A DNA stretch of 64,000 bases, taken from NCBI GenBank assembly GCA_002633005.1, contig NMRA01000012.1, positions 1,418,357 to 1,482,356 of the forward strand, read 5' to 3'. The translations under genes were made by a program, and so were the position numbers. This DNA comes from Phoronis australis. Lineage: Eukaryota; Phoronida; Phoronidae. Shown one piece after another: positions 20,901 through 31,479 of this stretch. The stretch's first letter is position 1. Each line of letters begins with the position of its first letter. The notes beneath the pieces are model-generated. The model had not been told where the DNA came from and ran no database searches. It saw only the letters and a program-made list of their open reading frames with translations.

Positions 20901-22428
20901 AAGTACACTATTGCAAGTTTCTGCATTGCATGTCTCTTTCTGGCGTATCAAGACCGAAACTGAATTGAAACACAATCTCATCAGTGTATGGTAACGCGAT
21001 GAAAGTTTCTTACTCGGTAATGGGAGTTTCCTTGAAATATACTATTTACTAGAAATTTAATTGTATAAATGTGATATGAACAACAAGTATGTAGCTTCAA
21101 ATCGTCCTATATACAGGATTCCATGAACTGAACTGACCCCCAACCTTCCCTGACTGGCACAATAGCCCACATTTGTAAAGGCCCAGTTGTGTTTACATTG
21201 GTGCCTGGCAAAATAGTTACCCCTGAATATCAATGTTCCTTGTATCAACCTTGAAAAGAAAAAATTCCTTGTTGCATGGCATCAAATGCAGTGTTTAACA
21301 ATGGTCACGTGACACGTGATGACCTGACATCATTGTTGGTATTCCGCGAATAAATTTTCTACAACCGAGGTTGATGTCGAGTAGCGAATTCCTCAAGAAA
21401 GCTGTGTTTGTGACTGAATAGCAAAGTTTTATGGCAATTTTTGGCACAAAGGATAGTAAGTTTGTTTTAAAACATATCAATAAAAGTTTAATCCGGTCAA
21501 AGATTTCCATAGGGAAGGTGTGCAGCTTATGTGCCCTTAAACGATGCGTTAAGTAGGTGGCGTTTCATCACTTGATCATGATGAAGATTGACATTCGTTT
21601 CAAGTGGTTTACAAATATCTTTCAAAGTGACCACTGGTGCTCCTTTCTCACCGGTAATATCACATTTGTCGACCGACTAGCATTATGGAAAGTTAAAAAC
21701 ATCAATTCTAATAAAAAAACGAAAAAATGCATTTAAAACCACAACTCTCTACACTACTACCTGTAATTGTAAAACCAACTTAGGTATGGCTTAATATTAT
21801 TGACAGTGAATTACGAGTAATGATGGAAGTGCAGAAATGAAAAAATAGAAGTATGAAGCCCTAGTGCAAACTCGCCCTTCCACAGGGAGAGAACTTTCTT
21901 CAACAGCACTTGTCTACTAAGTGAGCGGTTGATGATCAAGTGAAACGGACTAATCAAGTGGTCACTTTGAACTGCAACTATTTTCCTTATTTTTATACTT
22001 ATGAAACAATGGTCAAACTTATTGGTACCAAAAATGCTTGCACAATCAATAAAAATGACAATCTGCCCCCACACTTTAATTTCAGTACACTCATGGTAAG
22101 AGCTTTATGCGACCTCACAGAATTGCAGCTAATCGTGTGGCGCTGTATTCGAGATAATGGGTAAGCGAATTCGTCCCAGGTGGCGAACTTATCTCGTTTT
22201 TTTCCTAGTCTTAGCGTACCAAAATCCGCCTGATGAGTTGCCTTTGCTGAGAAAGTTCATCTGGAACCCTGTGGTGAAACTGGGCCAGTAGTTGGACCTG
22301 TTATTGAAGGGGTGACTCAGATCTATCAGCTTTGACTCCTCAGACTTGTCCTCATCATGAGAGTCACCTTGGCATCCGGAGCATAACAACACGATAAGCA
22401 AGGCCAAGGCAGTGATGAGCTTGTTCAT
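14484..22428 (-). CDS. Secreted cyclase-family metal-dependent hydrolase, copy 2 (three exons)
   Basis: Exon 1 is 22220-22428, exon 2 is 19024-19235 and exon 3 is 14484-14962. They join in phases 2 and 1 to an open frame of 299 codons. Donors are GTACGC and GTGAGT; acceptors are GAATAG and TTCAG. The protein has a signal peptide (MNKLITALALLIVLLCSG), LIDLSHPFNN, the metal-binding motif HGGTHMDAPRH at residues 81-91, GSIVLINFGW, VFGVGFDTPSVD and the hydrophobic C-terminal tail. Length and exon sizes match copy 1, apart from two residues near the signal peptide and two in the tail. Exon 3 is the most alike and exon 1 the most diverged. The first donor is GTACGC rather than the GTAAGC of copies 1 and 3, which is weaker but usable. 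As for copy 1, the family catalyses metal-dependent ring opening or amide hydrolysis. The substrate is unknown. Confidence 0.87.
15002..15113. mobile_element. Short G-rich hAT-like MITE remnant
   Basis: Begins CAGTGGCGGATTTAAAGGGG and ends GGATCCTCCCCTGG, the CAGNGGCGGA type of end typical of many non-autonomous hAT-like elements. A relative occurs at 36076-36222. Copy 1 lacks it at the equivalent place (about 3338-3350). No clear 8-bp duplication. Confidence 0.5.
15285..15612. repeat. Direct repeat, left copy (pairs with 18020-18362)
   Basis: Shared landmarks in order: TGTGAGCTATATTCATG, TCGAGGC, TGATGAATG-AGAATTCATTAA, ACTGAGGATATA, TTACGGGGGA, GAACGTTTGCATTTC and CACCCAAGTGGG. About 2.7 kb apart in the same intron. 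Part of it (about 100 bp) also survives in intron 2 of copy 1, flanking foldback element 1. Confidence 0.7.
15610..15685 (+). repeat. CTG/TTG trinucleotide microsatellite
   Basis: About 24 CTG/TTG triplets in a row, at the right edge of the left direct repeat. On the strand of the cyclase gene this is CAG/CAA. The leucine- and serine-rich ORFs across it are translations of the repeat. Confidence 0.9.
15720..15790. repeat. Imperfect AAT/AAC low-complexity tract
   Basis: Interrupted AATAATAAC-type triplets with ATG and CCA variants. Low complexity, no gene. Confidence 0.7.
17758..17960. repeat. Near-perfect palindrome, 96-bp arms, 10-bp loop
   Basis: 17758-17853 and 17864-17960 are reverse complements with only a few mismatches, around a loop GAAGTAGTTT. 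A third, direct, partial copy of the inner arm lies at 17695-17757 (ACGTACGTGTTTGTACCA..ATTCGTGATATGC). Overlapping ORFs on opposite strands that begin with the same peptide are a consequence of the palindrome. Confidence 0.85.
18020..18362. repeat. Direct repeat, right copy (pairs with 15285-15612)
   Basis: See the left copy for landmarks. This copy immediately follows the palindrome and has GTGAGCTGTATTCATG, AGAATTCATTAA and CACCCGAGTGGG. It lacks the CTG tract. Confidence 0.7.
18363..18985. other. Intronic sequence, no gene recognised
   Basis: Only antisense frames of about 60-75 codons without domains. The last part (18945-19003) aligns with the DNA flanking foldback element 2 in copy 1 and is its empty site. 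Confidence 0.6.
19024..19235 (-). CDS. Cyclase copy 2, exon 2 (metal-binding motif)
   Basis: 212 nt, the same length as in copy 1. Encodes LQAEEISSPV, HGGTHMDAPRHF, FFIGPGSVIDVKTKV and KDDIQQWEKNHG. Entered from GAATAG and left at GTGAGT. Confidence 0.9.
19236..22219 (-). other. Intron 1 of cyclase copy 2, largely duplicated at 36373-39170
   Basis: From about 19337 to 22219 the sequence matches 36373-39170 almost continuously (for example TTTAATGACACTGAGACGAC, CTTGATAATTCCGGCT). No ORF is supported; those on both strands are disrupted in the other copy. About 2.2 kb of it has no counterpart in copy 1. Confidence 0.8.
22220..22428 (-). CDS. Cyclase copy 2, exon 1
   Basis: Signal peptide, acidic linker DSHDEDKSEESK, LIDLSHPFNNRSNYWPS and GGFW at the splice. 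The start ATG at 22426-22428 is the first in frame and aligns with 6944 of copy 1. Confidence 0.88.
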
Positions 22429-22540
22429 GCTGGCTTTGTTCCTGTCCCTAACTTATAACTGATAGTGGGTCGGAGTACTCGGTCTACTAAGTGAGTACTG
22501 ACTTCCTGCCAATTGACTACTTTGCTCAACCTGTGACTTC

Positions 22541-22577
22541 GGAAATTTATATTTGTCTGAGAGTAACCAATCAGGAC
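22541..22577 (-). promoter_or_regulatory. CCAAT box and TATA-like box upstream of cyclase copy 2
   Basis: Gene-strand order is CCTGATTGGTTACTC (about 22562-22576), then AAATATAAATTTCC (about 22541-22554). This equals copy 1 in order and spacing, about 115-150 bp before the ATG. Confidence 0.6.
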
Positions 22578-23007
22578 GTCGTATTCTGGCGCCAGGAAGG
22601 CATAGTTGATTCACACCTGGGAGGACCGTCCGGGCGTAATTGTGGAAACCTGAACTACAGTACAGTTCCCAAAAGGCCGTGTTGTTGTCATGCGCAGTCA
22701 CAATGGTGAATGTTTACCAAGTACCTTTTTGTATGAGCACGAAGCGGCGACAATGACACGGCACTAGAGCTTCGGGGTCAACTGTTCGATGCTAAGTCAA
22801 AACCGCAAGCTTGTTCTAGCGTTCTTTGATCTCACTTGTTGACAGTAGTCTGTTTCATTGAAAATTCAAACTACTGAGCCTGAAGGTTGAGATCACTGAA
22901 GTTGAGGTTTCTTAAACATTATGCTGCCTTTGTATGATCTTGAAACTGTGCTTTCAATTTTTGACTGTGGAGAAATCATGATTTTGAAAAAGGCCACAAG
23001 GTCAGCG

Positions 23008-23520
23008 GGTACTGGGTAGGCAACACATAGCCCCTCGGTTGGCCGGTTAGGGACTACAATACTTCCCATCGGTTTCTGTGCGCATTTCGTTCCATTTATT
23101 TTAAACGGGCGGTAGGCCAAATCCGGCCACCGATTTTTAGTTTTCACCTCGTCAAAAATACATTCCACACTTAAAACTATCACTTAAAAAAGAGCTTACT
23201 TTCTTCATTGGTCCTTTCTACTTCTATGAATATCTTCGATGAAGCTTAGTTGTGAGAATTAAGGTGATTTTGGCGAAGAATTCCAACTCCACGTTTTTGG
23301 TTGCCATTTCTTTTTCACCACACGCGCGATAACCACAAAGTATTTCAACTGAGTCACGTGAGTTAGAGAAAGGCTAGCGCGAGACTGAGCGAAGCGCGTG
23401 ACACTAGCACATGACACTTGCAAAATAGCATGAGAAGGTAACAGGTGAAATTTGTAAGATTTGTGTCTCTTGGACTTCTTATTCGTTAACATGCATGATA
23501 TCACGTAACTTCCTCAAAAT
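23008..23520. repeat. Tandem duplication, unit A
   Basis: Matches unit B (23745-24033 plus 25366-25575). Shared: GGTACTGGGTAGG, TTTTCACTTAAAAAAG-GCT, TCCTTTCT, GCGCGATAACCACAAA-TATTTCAA, GACACTTGCAAAA and ACGTAACTTCCTC. By-eye identity is about 75-80%. No gene recognised. Confidence 0.75.
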
Positions 23521-23744
23521 GGCACCCGCTAAGAGAAACTCGAGCAAACCGCGACAGATTTTCATCGATTTGTTCAAGTTATCTTGACTGAATCGTCTCC
23601 AGACCTATGGTATGTGTTGTTTATAACTCCAAGTGCATGTATGCATATTTCATTTGATTTTATTTCCTGTATTTTGAAATTCATAACTTTTTGTGGGGAT
23701 ATACTATCGCCCCTGTATGCCTGCGTCATCCAGGGCGATGTAAA

Positions 23745-25575
23745 TGCATAGGTACTGGGTAGGAGCTACATTACTCACCGTCGCTTTCTGTAGGCCTACC
23801 AATTTTGTCCCATGTATTTTGCACGAGGGGGTAGGCGAAATTCGCTCAAATGACGAAGAGGTTTTCATATCGTCAAAAATGCATTTTGGGCTAAAATTTT
23901 CACTTAAAAAAGCGCTCAATTTCTTCAGCGATCCTTTCTCGTTCTGCATATATCTTCCATGAAGCATGTTTATAGGAAGTAAGATGACTGGCGAAGAATT
24001 CGAACTCCACCTTTTAGTCACCGTTAAAGGCGAAGGCAACCTTTTTTCATGTCACTTTTAGCAAAAATAAGGTTCGTTGATTATCCCAGACACATTTTTC
24101 ACTTAATTACAGCTTTTCGTAATTTGATTAATTTCTCGTCCTCTACTCCGGAAGTGACGTTTTGGGAGGCAAGAGTTTCGCACCAATTTCTTTTCATTAT
24201 AGTCTGACTGTGAGAGCTGTCGAGTCAGTCATTGTTCTACCTCGGTTGTGATAAGTTCGGCCGTCGTTTGCTTTTGCTTACAAGTCAGTCAACATGCCAC
24301 GCTGTTGCTGCGTGCCGGGATGTACTCATTATCGTCTCACACTCGCTTTGGGTACCTTGCGTTGTCACTTCGCCGTACTTGACTAGCTCGTTCATGTGAA
24401 GAACGCAGCGCTACCCGTCCACGCAAAGTACAAAGCAGTGGAGGGTTACCAAGTGTGTGGCAAGCATTTTCTGCAGTCAGATTATGACAGAGATATGTAC
24501 GCTGAATTGATGAAGGTCCCTGCGAAACAACGCCTGAAGAAGGGTACCATACCGTCGCTGTTGATTCCCGGCAGTGCCCCGTCGCCAACCCCGAGAAGTG
24601 CGTGTTTGAAGCGAGAAGCCTCGCGAGCTGTGGCCCCTATATACAGTGACTGAAGGCACTTCTAATCATCTACTGTCACCCGTGCTTCCGAACGTACCCC
24701 ATTGCGTGCAATTCCGGGAACTAGCAGTGATTCGCCCTGTGTTGTTGTCTCTAGCCCCGGCAGAGCCTGTAAGCAGCCCTGCAGCGATGTTGAGTAGTGG
24801 GAGTGAATACAGGCCCAGTTCGACACCCAGTGAAGAGAACAGTTCGTCATCCAATGAACAGATCGATGAGCCTAAGTTTGATAAGTTAATTGTGGACTTG
24901 TATTGGAGCTTTTTGGAAGGTGCCAGGTGTGTGACGAGGGAGTCACACGGCGGGATGTAAGCTGTCTGGGTGCTCAGATCACCCTCCAGTGGGAGTGTGT
25001 CGCGGGACACTCGGGCAAGTGGGAAAGTTCTTTCTCTGAACGTGAGACGATAATGAGTACACCCCAGTACGCAGCAACAGCGTGGCATGTTGACTGACTC
25101 GTAAGCAAAAGCAAACGACGACCGAACTTATCACAACCGAGGTAAAACAATGACCGACTCGACAGCTCTCACAGTCAGACTATATAAAAAGAAATTGGCG
25201 CGAAATTCTTGCCTCCCAAAACGTCACTTCCGGAGTAGACGACCAGTAATTAATTAAATTACGAAATGCAGTAAATAAGTGAAAAATATGCCTGGGATAA
25301 CCAACGAACCTTATTTTTGCTAAGCATGACATGAAAAAAGGTTGCCTTCGCCTTTTTTATAGAGCGCGATAACCACAAACTATTTCAATTGACGTTACGT
25401 GAGTTAGGCAAGGATAAGCGCGAGACTGAGTGAAGCGCGAGACCTGGCGCGTGACACTTGCAAAAATAGCATGGGTGATATCAGACGGAATTTGTAAGAT
25501 TCGTGTCCCTTGGACTTTTTGTTCGTCAACAGGCGTGATTTCACGTAACTTCCTCGGCATTCAGGGCAATGTAAT
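23745..25575. repeat. Tandem duplication, unit B, interrupted by a Kolobok-like element
   Basis: Same landmarks as unit A, with 1.33 kb inserted between 24023 and 25366. CCAGGGCGATGTAAATG at its left edge recurs as TTCAGGGCAATGTAATTAC at its right edge (25560), as expected for a tandem array of about 0.75-kb units. Confidence 0.7.
24028..25353. mobile_element. Kolobok-like DNA transposon with THAP-coding arms
   Basis: Ends are AGGCGAAGGCAACC / GGTTGCCTTCGCCT, with TTAA on the left (24024-24027) and TTTT on the right, where TTAA is expected. The inverted ends are about 300 bp long and include the start of a THAP reading frame. Left arm: PRCCCVPGCTHYR from 24294 on +, then after a short deletion VKNAALPVHAKYKAVEGY, VCGKHFLQSDYD and RLKKGTIPSLLIPG (24390-24570), the second half of a C2CH THAP finger. 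Right arm, - strand: PRCCCVLGCTHYR from 25085 down. No DDE transposase core is seen between them, so this is a deleted, non-autonomous copy. Confidence 0.82.
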
Positions 25576-25579
25576 TACC

Positions 25580-26404
25580 TAACCTACCCCCTAATGACTG
25601 ATGTTTTTGAGAGTTCGATTTTAAGCTGAATTGTTTGCCTAGGGGTTCAACGTTCATTCATTCAGTATGGTTTTAAGTTGCACTTGTAAACACACACACT
25701 CAGCAGCGGGAAATTTGGTGAGGTGGGGTGTTTGTGTGATTAACGTCGAATAGATTTCGATAGGTTTCAATAATTGCATTCAAAAGTGATGAAACATTTA
25801 ACATTGAAAAAATAATAATAATAAAATTACAGTCTTATTTGTTTTAACTTATATTTTTCCTTCTGTAGACTTTGTGTTTCATACTTGCCTTTGAGGAAAA
25901 GTGAATGGGATTTTCAACATGCATTACACACCTGCAAGTCGGGTATGTGTTATGAATTCTAACTTAGTATGCCTTTTTTCAGTAAGTGGAATTGTCTAAG
26001 GGAAACAACGCAGAGGTCCCAAAGCAAGAGTGTCCGCACACTGGAAAACTTTGGTTGATGGTGACACAGTGAACTACTTAACACGAGATGAAGAACAAAC
26101 AAGGATTATAAAATACGTGGATGTTTTTATGCGAGAAATAGCTAAAGAAGACTTAGGACTGATACAATGCGAGGACATAATGCCAGGTACAAACGTCAGT
26201 TCACAGTTCTTGTCACATTGGGTTAATTGCCGCATCCCCTGCAATAGTCCTATATAGGCTAACATGCAAAATTCTGAGAATCAGTTTTATGTAGTTTGTT
26301 CAGTGGAGAAAACTGGTTCACAAAATGTATGCACGATATATACCACTGCCGGTTGCGGCAGTAACTTGGTGTTTGCTTGGTGTTAATTTTGAGCTGTGCT
26401 ATAG
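25580..26404 (+). other. No firm gene; one possible exon at 25981-26257
   Basis: After a pyrimidine-rich acceptor-like TTTTTTCAG at 25980, a + frame reads MSAHWKTLVDGDTVNYLTRD and ends at 26257. It has no domain I recognise and no partner exon was found, so it is left as unsupported. Confidence 0.3.
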
Positions 26405-27324
26405 CACCCCGGCCAACCCGCGATCGAGAACGCCCGGAAGGCGATCGAGAACGAGACCTTGCACCAAAAATGGCAGACGACATTCGCGTACCCGGTGAGT
26501 TTAAGTGTCATTTTCTACTTAAGTAGAGGCACTTTGGTACAAATGTTACACACAGAAAAGCGTCAGGGTGTAACCTTTGTTGTGGATCTGAAAAAATACT
26601 TGGCTTTTGCTTATTTTTCAAAATAAAGAGCTCAGAAAGCAATGGCTTTCGGTAAAAAGCCTTGCACCTCGTAAAATCGACAATTTCTACCTGTTATTAG
26701 TAATTCCAGGGTTCTTAAGAAGAGACGTGTGACGTTTATAGTTTAATCGTCCCTGGTGACACCTTTGTTAGTTATGATTTGTGAAACAATTTGAGATATT
26801 TACCAATACAAGCAGGTCCTTGTGTGAGACGGCGATCGGGAACGATGTCGTTAATTCTCTATGGCGATCGTGAACGCAAACAAGGCGATCGTGAACGTAC
26901 ATTTTTTCTCTGCATTGGCCTGAATAGTCGTTCAAGTTACGGTACTATGTCAATATTTTTAGAATAATACGGAGCCTGAATTAGTTGATGGGTTAATTGT
27001 TAATTACATTTCATCATTATTTCTAAGTGATATTTAGTTTAACAAACATAACTGAATGCGCTTGATTTTTTTCAGTTGAACTCATAGTGTAGCCACACGA
27101 TGAGTCCTTCAGGGTGTTAACGTCCACGCCTTCAAAAAAGAGTAGTACAACTGTTGCATGTCACAACAGAGTGTGGACTTAGTATGACCACATGGCAATA
27201 AAATACAGTGACACTACAACAAAGCAAGACCTTTACCAGCCCTGTGATTGACGCGTTGCATGCGTCAAGAGTTTTTTTACCAATATAGTAAAACACAGCA
27301 CGAAGCAAGTCGATTCAGTGTCCT

Positions 27325-27472
27325 ATATGTGATCAACGTTTCGTGAAAAGAGTAAGCCTGATGCGACACTGCGTCACAGCACGAGGACACTCATTTTTGT
27401 GGTGAATGTGACATGTCATGCAAACAGCATGCCTCCTTCTACAGGCATAGCAAGCAGAAACGTCATGAATGA
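27325..27472 (+). pseudogene. Frameshifted pair of C2H2 zinc fingers
   Basis: One frame reads CPICDQRFVKRVSLMRHCVT then ARGH (C-x2-C-x12-H-x6-H). After a run of five T (about 27393) the frame shifts by one, and the next reads CGECDMSCKQHASFYRHSKQ then KRH. The two fingers are at natural spacing, so this is one former coding exon with a single-base change in the T run. It lies inside the CACCCCGG element and is probably part of its protein. Confidence 0.6.
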
Positions 27473-27479
27473 AATCACT

Positions 27480-28760
27480 AAGTCCAGTGCTGAAGGTTAT
27501 TAAGTCACTATAATTTATTCAGATTTACAAAGTGGTTGGTAGTTGTCTGAGGTGATAGTATTTTGACGTTATGTTTTGAACCTTTTCCCTCAAGTGTCTT
27601 TCTATATTTGGGTTATTTCAAAAGGATCTTGAACAGAACCAGTACATTTTTGTAGTGTTTAGGAAGATTTAAATGGCCATATTAAGTGTCAATGGGCAAT
27701 ACTTACATACAATTGTTCTGACCAATGAAAATTTTTGTCTATGATTATTGTAGAAATTGCTTTCATATTGTAGTTGATTTCCTGTGAGAGACTGTTATAC
27801 TAATATCAATCAGTCCTAAATACATTGTCTATGATTCAGTGATGATTTAGTCATTCCAAAAGTAATTCGTTGGAAATGTTCAATGGATTTGTTTTGTTGA
27901 TTTCCCTATAAATAAATTTATATATTTTTGTAAGACCAATTTTGAGGTATGTGTGTTAAAAGATTAATATTATAATAGAAATGCTATAATATTGTTGGTT
28001 TCCTGGGTAAATCACTACAGTGTGTAGTTGAAGTGACGTAAATGACAACATGTTGACTATGTTTTGAGTAATCTGTTCATCTCTGTATCGATGTTATCAG
28101 TAAAACATCAAGTAAAATCCCACCCGTTTTATCAGCACACCAATTTACACAACTTCTGGCCAATTTTTTGATCCCAGACGTTTATGAGTGAGAATCTTTG
28201 AATCATCTCGTGAAGTGTTGCTGCACCTCCCTCTCTCCCCATGGGCAAGCTCATCATCATTCTTTGACTTCACTGGCTATTTGTTTTTTTTCCTTTTGCT
28301 GTCACAATTTTACAAGGAGATTCTACACTCGCTTTCGTCTCGGTGCTGCAACAATTTGTTTACCCATGGCTGACAGGCCACATGGAACAACTCCTGGGTG
28401 AGTCTTCAGTTTAGAAACCCTTATTCTCAGTGGTTTAGTCTAAAAGTAGATGCCTGGCCTGTACGTTTCAAAACCCTGGTCAGGTGTACGTTCACGTCGT
28501 GGGTAACATGTTCGTTGAAGCTCGCCAGTGAACTTGTTTCCTATAATGAGAATAAATTCGTTTGTGAAACTAAATTTGAATTATGCTTGATGTACATGTA
28601 GTGCTCATGACAATTTAATGGAAATATGCTATGTTGTTGTTCAGTTTTGATACGAAAGTAACACAGTAACGACACAAAATGTGATTAAATCATTGCACCA
28701 CACTTATTTTGTAAGTCTTTTTCATGTTTTATAAGTAAAAAGTTAATTATTGTTAGACAC
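27480..28760. other. Interior of the CACCCCGG element, nothing recognised
   Basis: AT-rich, with no frame above about 70 codons that has a domain. Confidence 0.5.
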
Positions 28761-29249
28761 TCCACAATGCGTTCCCGATCGTATAAACAAACACAAATTT
28801 GCGTTCCTGATCGCTTATCGTTACGTTTTCGATCGCATCTTTCAACAGAAAATCGTTGAAAAATCAGAGATCCTGACAAAACTACAAAAAACAGGCGTTG
28901 CGTTATATTTTCACACCTCATTTCTTCATAACTCCATGGTCAATTTATTGATTTAGTGCCAAAAATAACGGCAATTTGCCAAAATGCCACTCAAATCACC
29001 TTCGGATTAAGCGATGCCTCGGTCAACGTAACTTTTCTCCTATAATTGGGAGAGTAACTAGCCTAAACCTCTACGTGCCCTTCCTAAATGTGTTACGCCT
29101 TGAAGTCATATCTCTGTTTTCACATTGGAAGTAAAAAAAACGAAAATTTATCAAATTTACTCACCTTGCCTGGCTTCTCTTCTCGCGCCAAATTTCGTTC
29201 TCGATCGCTTTCTGGTCGTTCTCGATCGCGGGTTGACCGGGGTGTATAG

Positions 29250-29662
29250 AGAAGTGGTATATGAACATCAGAGCTCGACATAACGAGCTGCAGGTCGCAT
29301 TTGAGACCTGAAATTTGGAAATGCGAGTTGAGGTTTTGGCCAGCTCGTATTAAGTCGCAAAATGCGACCTGAAATTTTCAACGTTGCCGACAATTTGGTC
29401 CTCGAATCTGGTCAACAGAGTCTCAAGGTCTGCATTATCTTCAGCAGGGGCAAGATCCAACCCATTATAGAGTGTACCCCAATGGGGCCAGTAGTGTTAA
29501 AAAAAACAGCCTTTGGCTGTAACTGTTTATCTGTAGACACCAGGTCAGTAATAATGAAGTAGTTCTCAAACATTGCAGAACGGAAAAGATTCTAATTTGA
29601 TACTAGCATCGCCATCTATTGACTAGCGATAAAACTAAGCAATATTGAAATAGTGGGTTTAA
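29250..29662. other. No gene recognised
   Basis: A + frame at 29362-29562 (MRPEIFNVADNLVLESG) has no recognisable domain or splice context. The sequence between the transposon and the duplicated block has no other signal. Confidence 0.4.
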
Positions 29663-29939
29663 CAAATGATGAAAACTAAACCCTAAAGTGCGAGACCACG
29701 AGCCATGTGAAAGGCACCTTCGCTGCCTCGAAAAGTGGAAAACACGGTTAGCAATCGCTTTAAAGTAAAATCAGGCAATCGACAACGAATCGGTCACAGT
29801 CTTAGTGCTCGGCAAGGCAAAGCAAAAATCAGTGCTCAGTGTATAGCGGTAAAATTAGAGGTAAGTAGGCGCTTAATACCTCGTGAGATATATATTGCAG
29901 AGGCTATTTATTGATATAACTTTGTTTGTCACTGCCGGC

Positions 29940-30300
29940 GAAGCAAAAATTTCCTTTCCGAGACTACCATGAGTACGACCTGTCATCGTACGTGGGCAAT
30001 TTTCTTAGAGCTTATAACAATGTTATCTTAGTATGACCACTTCTTGAAAGAGCATTTGGCAAGGTTGGAGCAGTCTGTGGCCGTGAGATGTGCGCCTCAT
30101 CTGTCTCCTAGGATACAGAACGAATTTATTCTTGTGCTGCCCGATCATGTTTAGTCGGAGAAATACTAAACGAAATTAAATCAGCCAAATACTATAGAAA
30201 TGGGAATGACGTTTGACAGAACACCTGGCGAATCCCACTCAGGTCAATGTATCAGAAATCATCATCTGCGTGGAACCTGACGTGTGCAGTGTAGAACTAA
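29940..30300 (+). pseudogene. Second copy of the decayed ORF1-like gene, 5' part
   Basis: Matches 11690-12040 (GAGCATTTGGCAAGGTTGG, GTGCTGCCCGATCATGT, ATGACGTTTGACAG) but with extra frameshifts. It ends abruptly near 30300, so the RRM-like part is absent. Confidence 0.55.
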
Positions 30301-31479
30301 AGATGCATTCTTGGGATTCGTGGCGAATGGAAGTTTCATGAGTCACTCTCAACCTTAGGATAGCCTTTCAGTTGTTTCTGACAATTTATGTACCTGTGAC
30401 ACTCCGTGAAAGAAACTTTTCTAAGCTAAAGCTCATTTAAACGTATTATTTTGAAATCTGCAATGGTGTAAACAACGGTTATTAGACCTGACAGTACTTG
30501 CAGTTGACGAGTTGTCCCGAGACAAATAGATTTTGACACTGCCTTTAAAGGAGAATGCCACCCAAAAACAACCTAGTTTGTATCAATTTAGATCGAGTAG
30601 TTCCACTCCATAAAGCAAGTACAGCTCTTTTACCAGACACCTGACGGCAGACGGAGGTGTTGAAATTAACCAATGACGTTCGAATGCTGCCTGTTTAACA
30701 GTTCACAGCACGCTTACTGGTGTCAGCTTATCACTTGAATTCATCGTTTTACACTAATAACTCATCAAAATTCGATATAAAACCTGTATTGAATTATTAA
30801 ACACACGTGTCATTTTATTTCGCTGTTACGGATTTTTAGGCATTTGAACGTACCGCACCCTACAATGTTCGGTAGGCCAATTTACCAAGGTAGGTCGCGA
30901 GAGTTTGAGGTCTGTTTGGTTATTAATTCAAGATTTTCGTCAGTGAAATACAGACAGGAGAACATAGCTGTGTGTTGTGATTTTAGACTTGCGATTTTTT
31001 TCAATTCTAAACATACAAAACGCTTGCTATCACGGCCAGTGGCTCGGAACCCGACCACGCCCATCGGCAGCCGAACTGAAGACATTACGAACATAAACCA
31101 GCCAAAGTTGGAAACTAAACTTCCAGTCACGAAAAAACTATACTAGTGAGCCAAAGAAAAATGTTAACGTGATTATTTTGGTGAATTAGCTGCGAAACTG
31201 CAAATCCATTTATTAGCTCGTCGGGAGCCGCGAAGATAAGTTACCTTCCACAAAACCGTCAGGGCAAAAGTTGTACAGTAACAATGATTCGAATAATGCA
31301 TATAAATATCCAAATAAAGATTCCCCTAACATCTGACCATGGGATATAAAATCGAGTTATTGTTTCACAACAGCTTTCTGTCAGCAAACACTGAATTAGA
31401 ATTTGCTCACACGGCCTCGGTGCCCGGTCAGTCAGTTTATTGCATCTAAAGCAGCTGCTGGTAACGCAGTGTATTATTC

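Larger units (their letters stand above)
26405..29244. mobile_element. DNA transposon with CACCCCGG ends and repeated GCGATCGNGAACG sites
   Basis: The ends read CACCCCGGYCAACCCGCG followed by ATCGAGAACG, inverted at 26405 and 29244. The flank TATAG occurs on both sides (26400-26404, 29245-29249), a 5-bp target duplication. The motif GCGATCG(A/G/T)GAACG recurs near the left end (26420, 26440, about 26832, 26863, 26884) and in inverse orientation near the right end (about 28770-28830, 29197, 29219). Within it are remnants of two C2H2 zinc fingers. No DDE core was recognised. CAC ends with a 5-bp duplication would be compatible with a Transib-like element, but this is not established. Confidence 0.78.

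Noticed and set aside
22893-23183. - strand ORF MIVLSVECIFDEVKTKN as a gene
   Set aside because: Overlaps a tandemly duplicated non-coding unit, and the other unit does not keep the frame.
30844-31146. Overlapping + and - ORFs as the Kolobok transposase core
   Set aside because: No catalytic pattern or similarity I can name in either direction.
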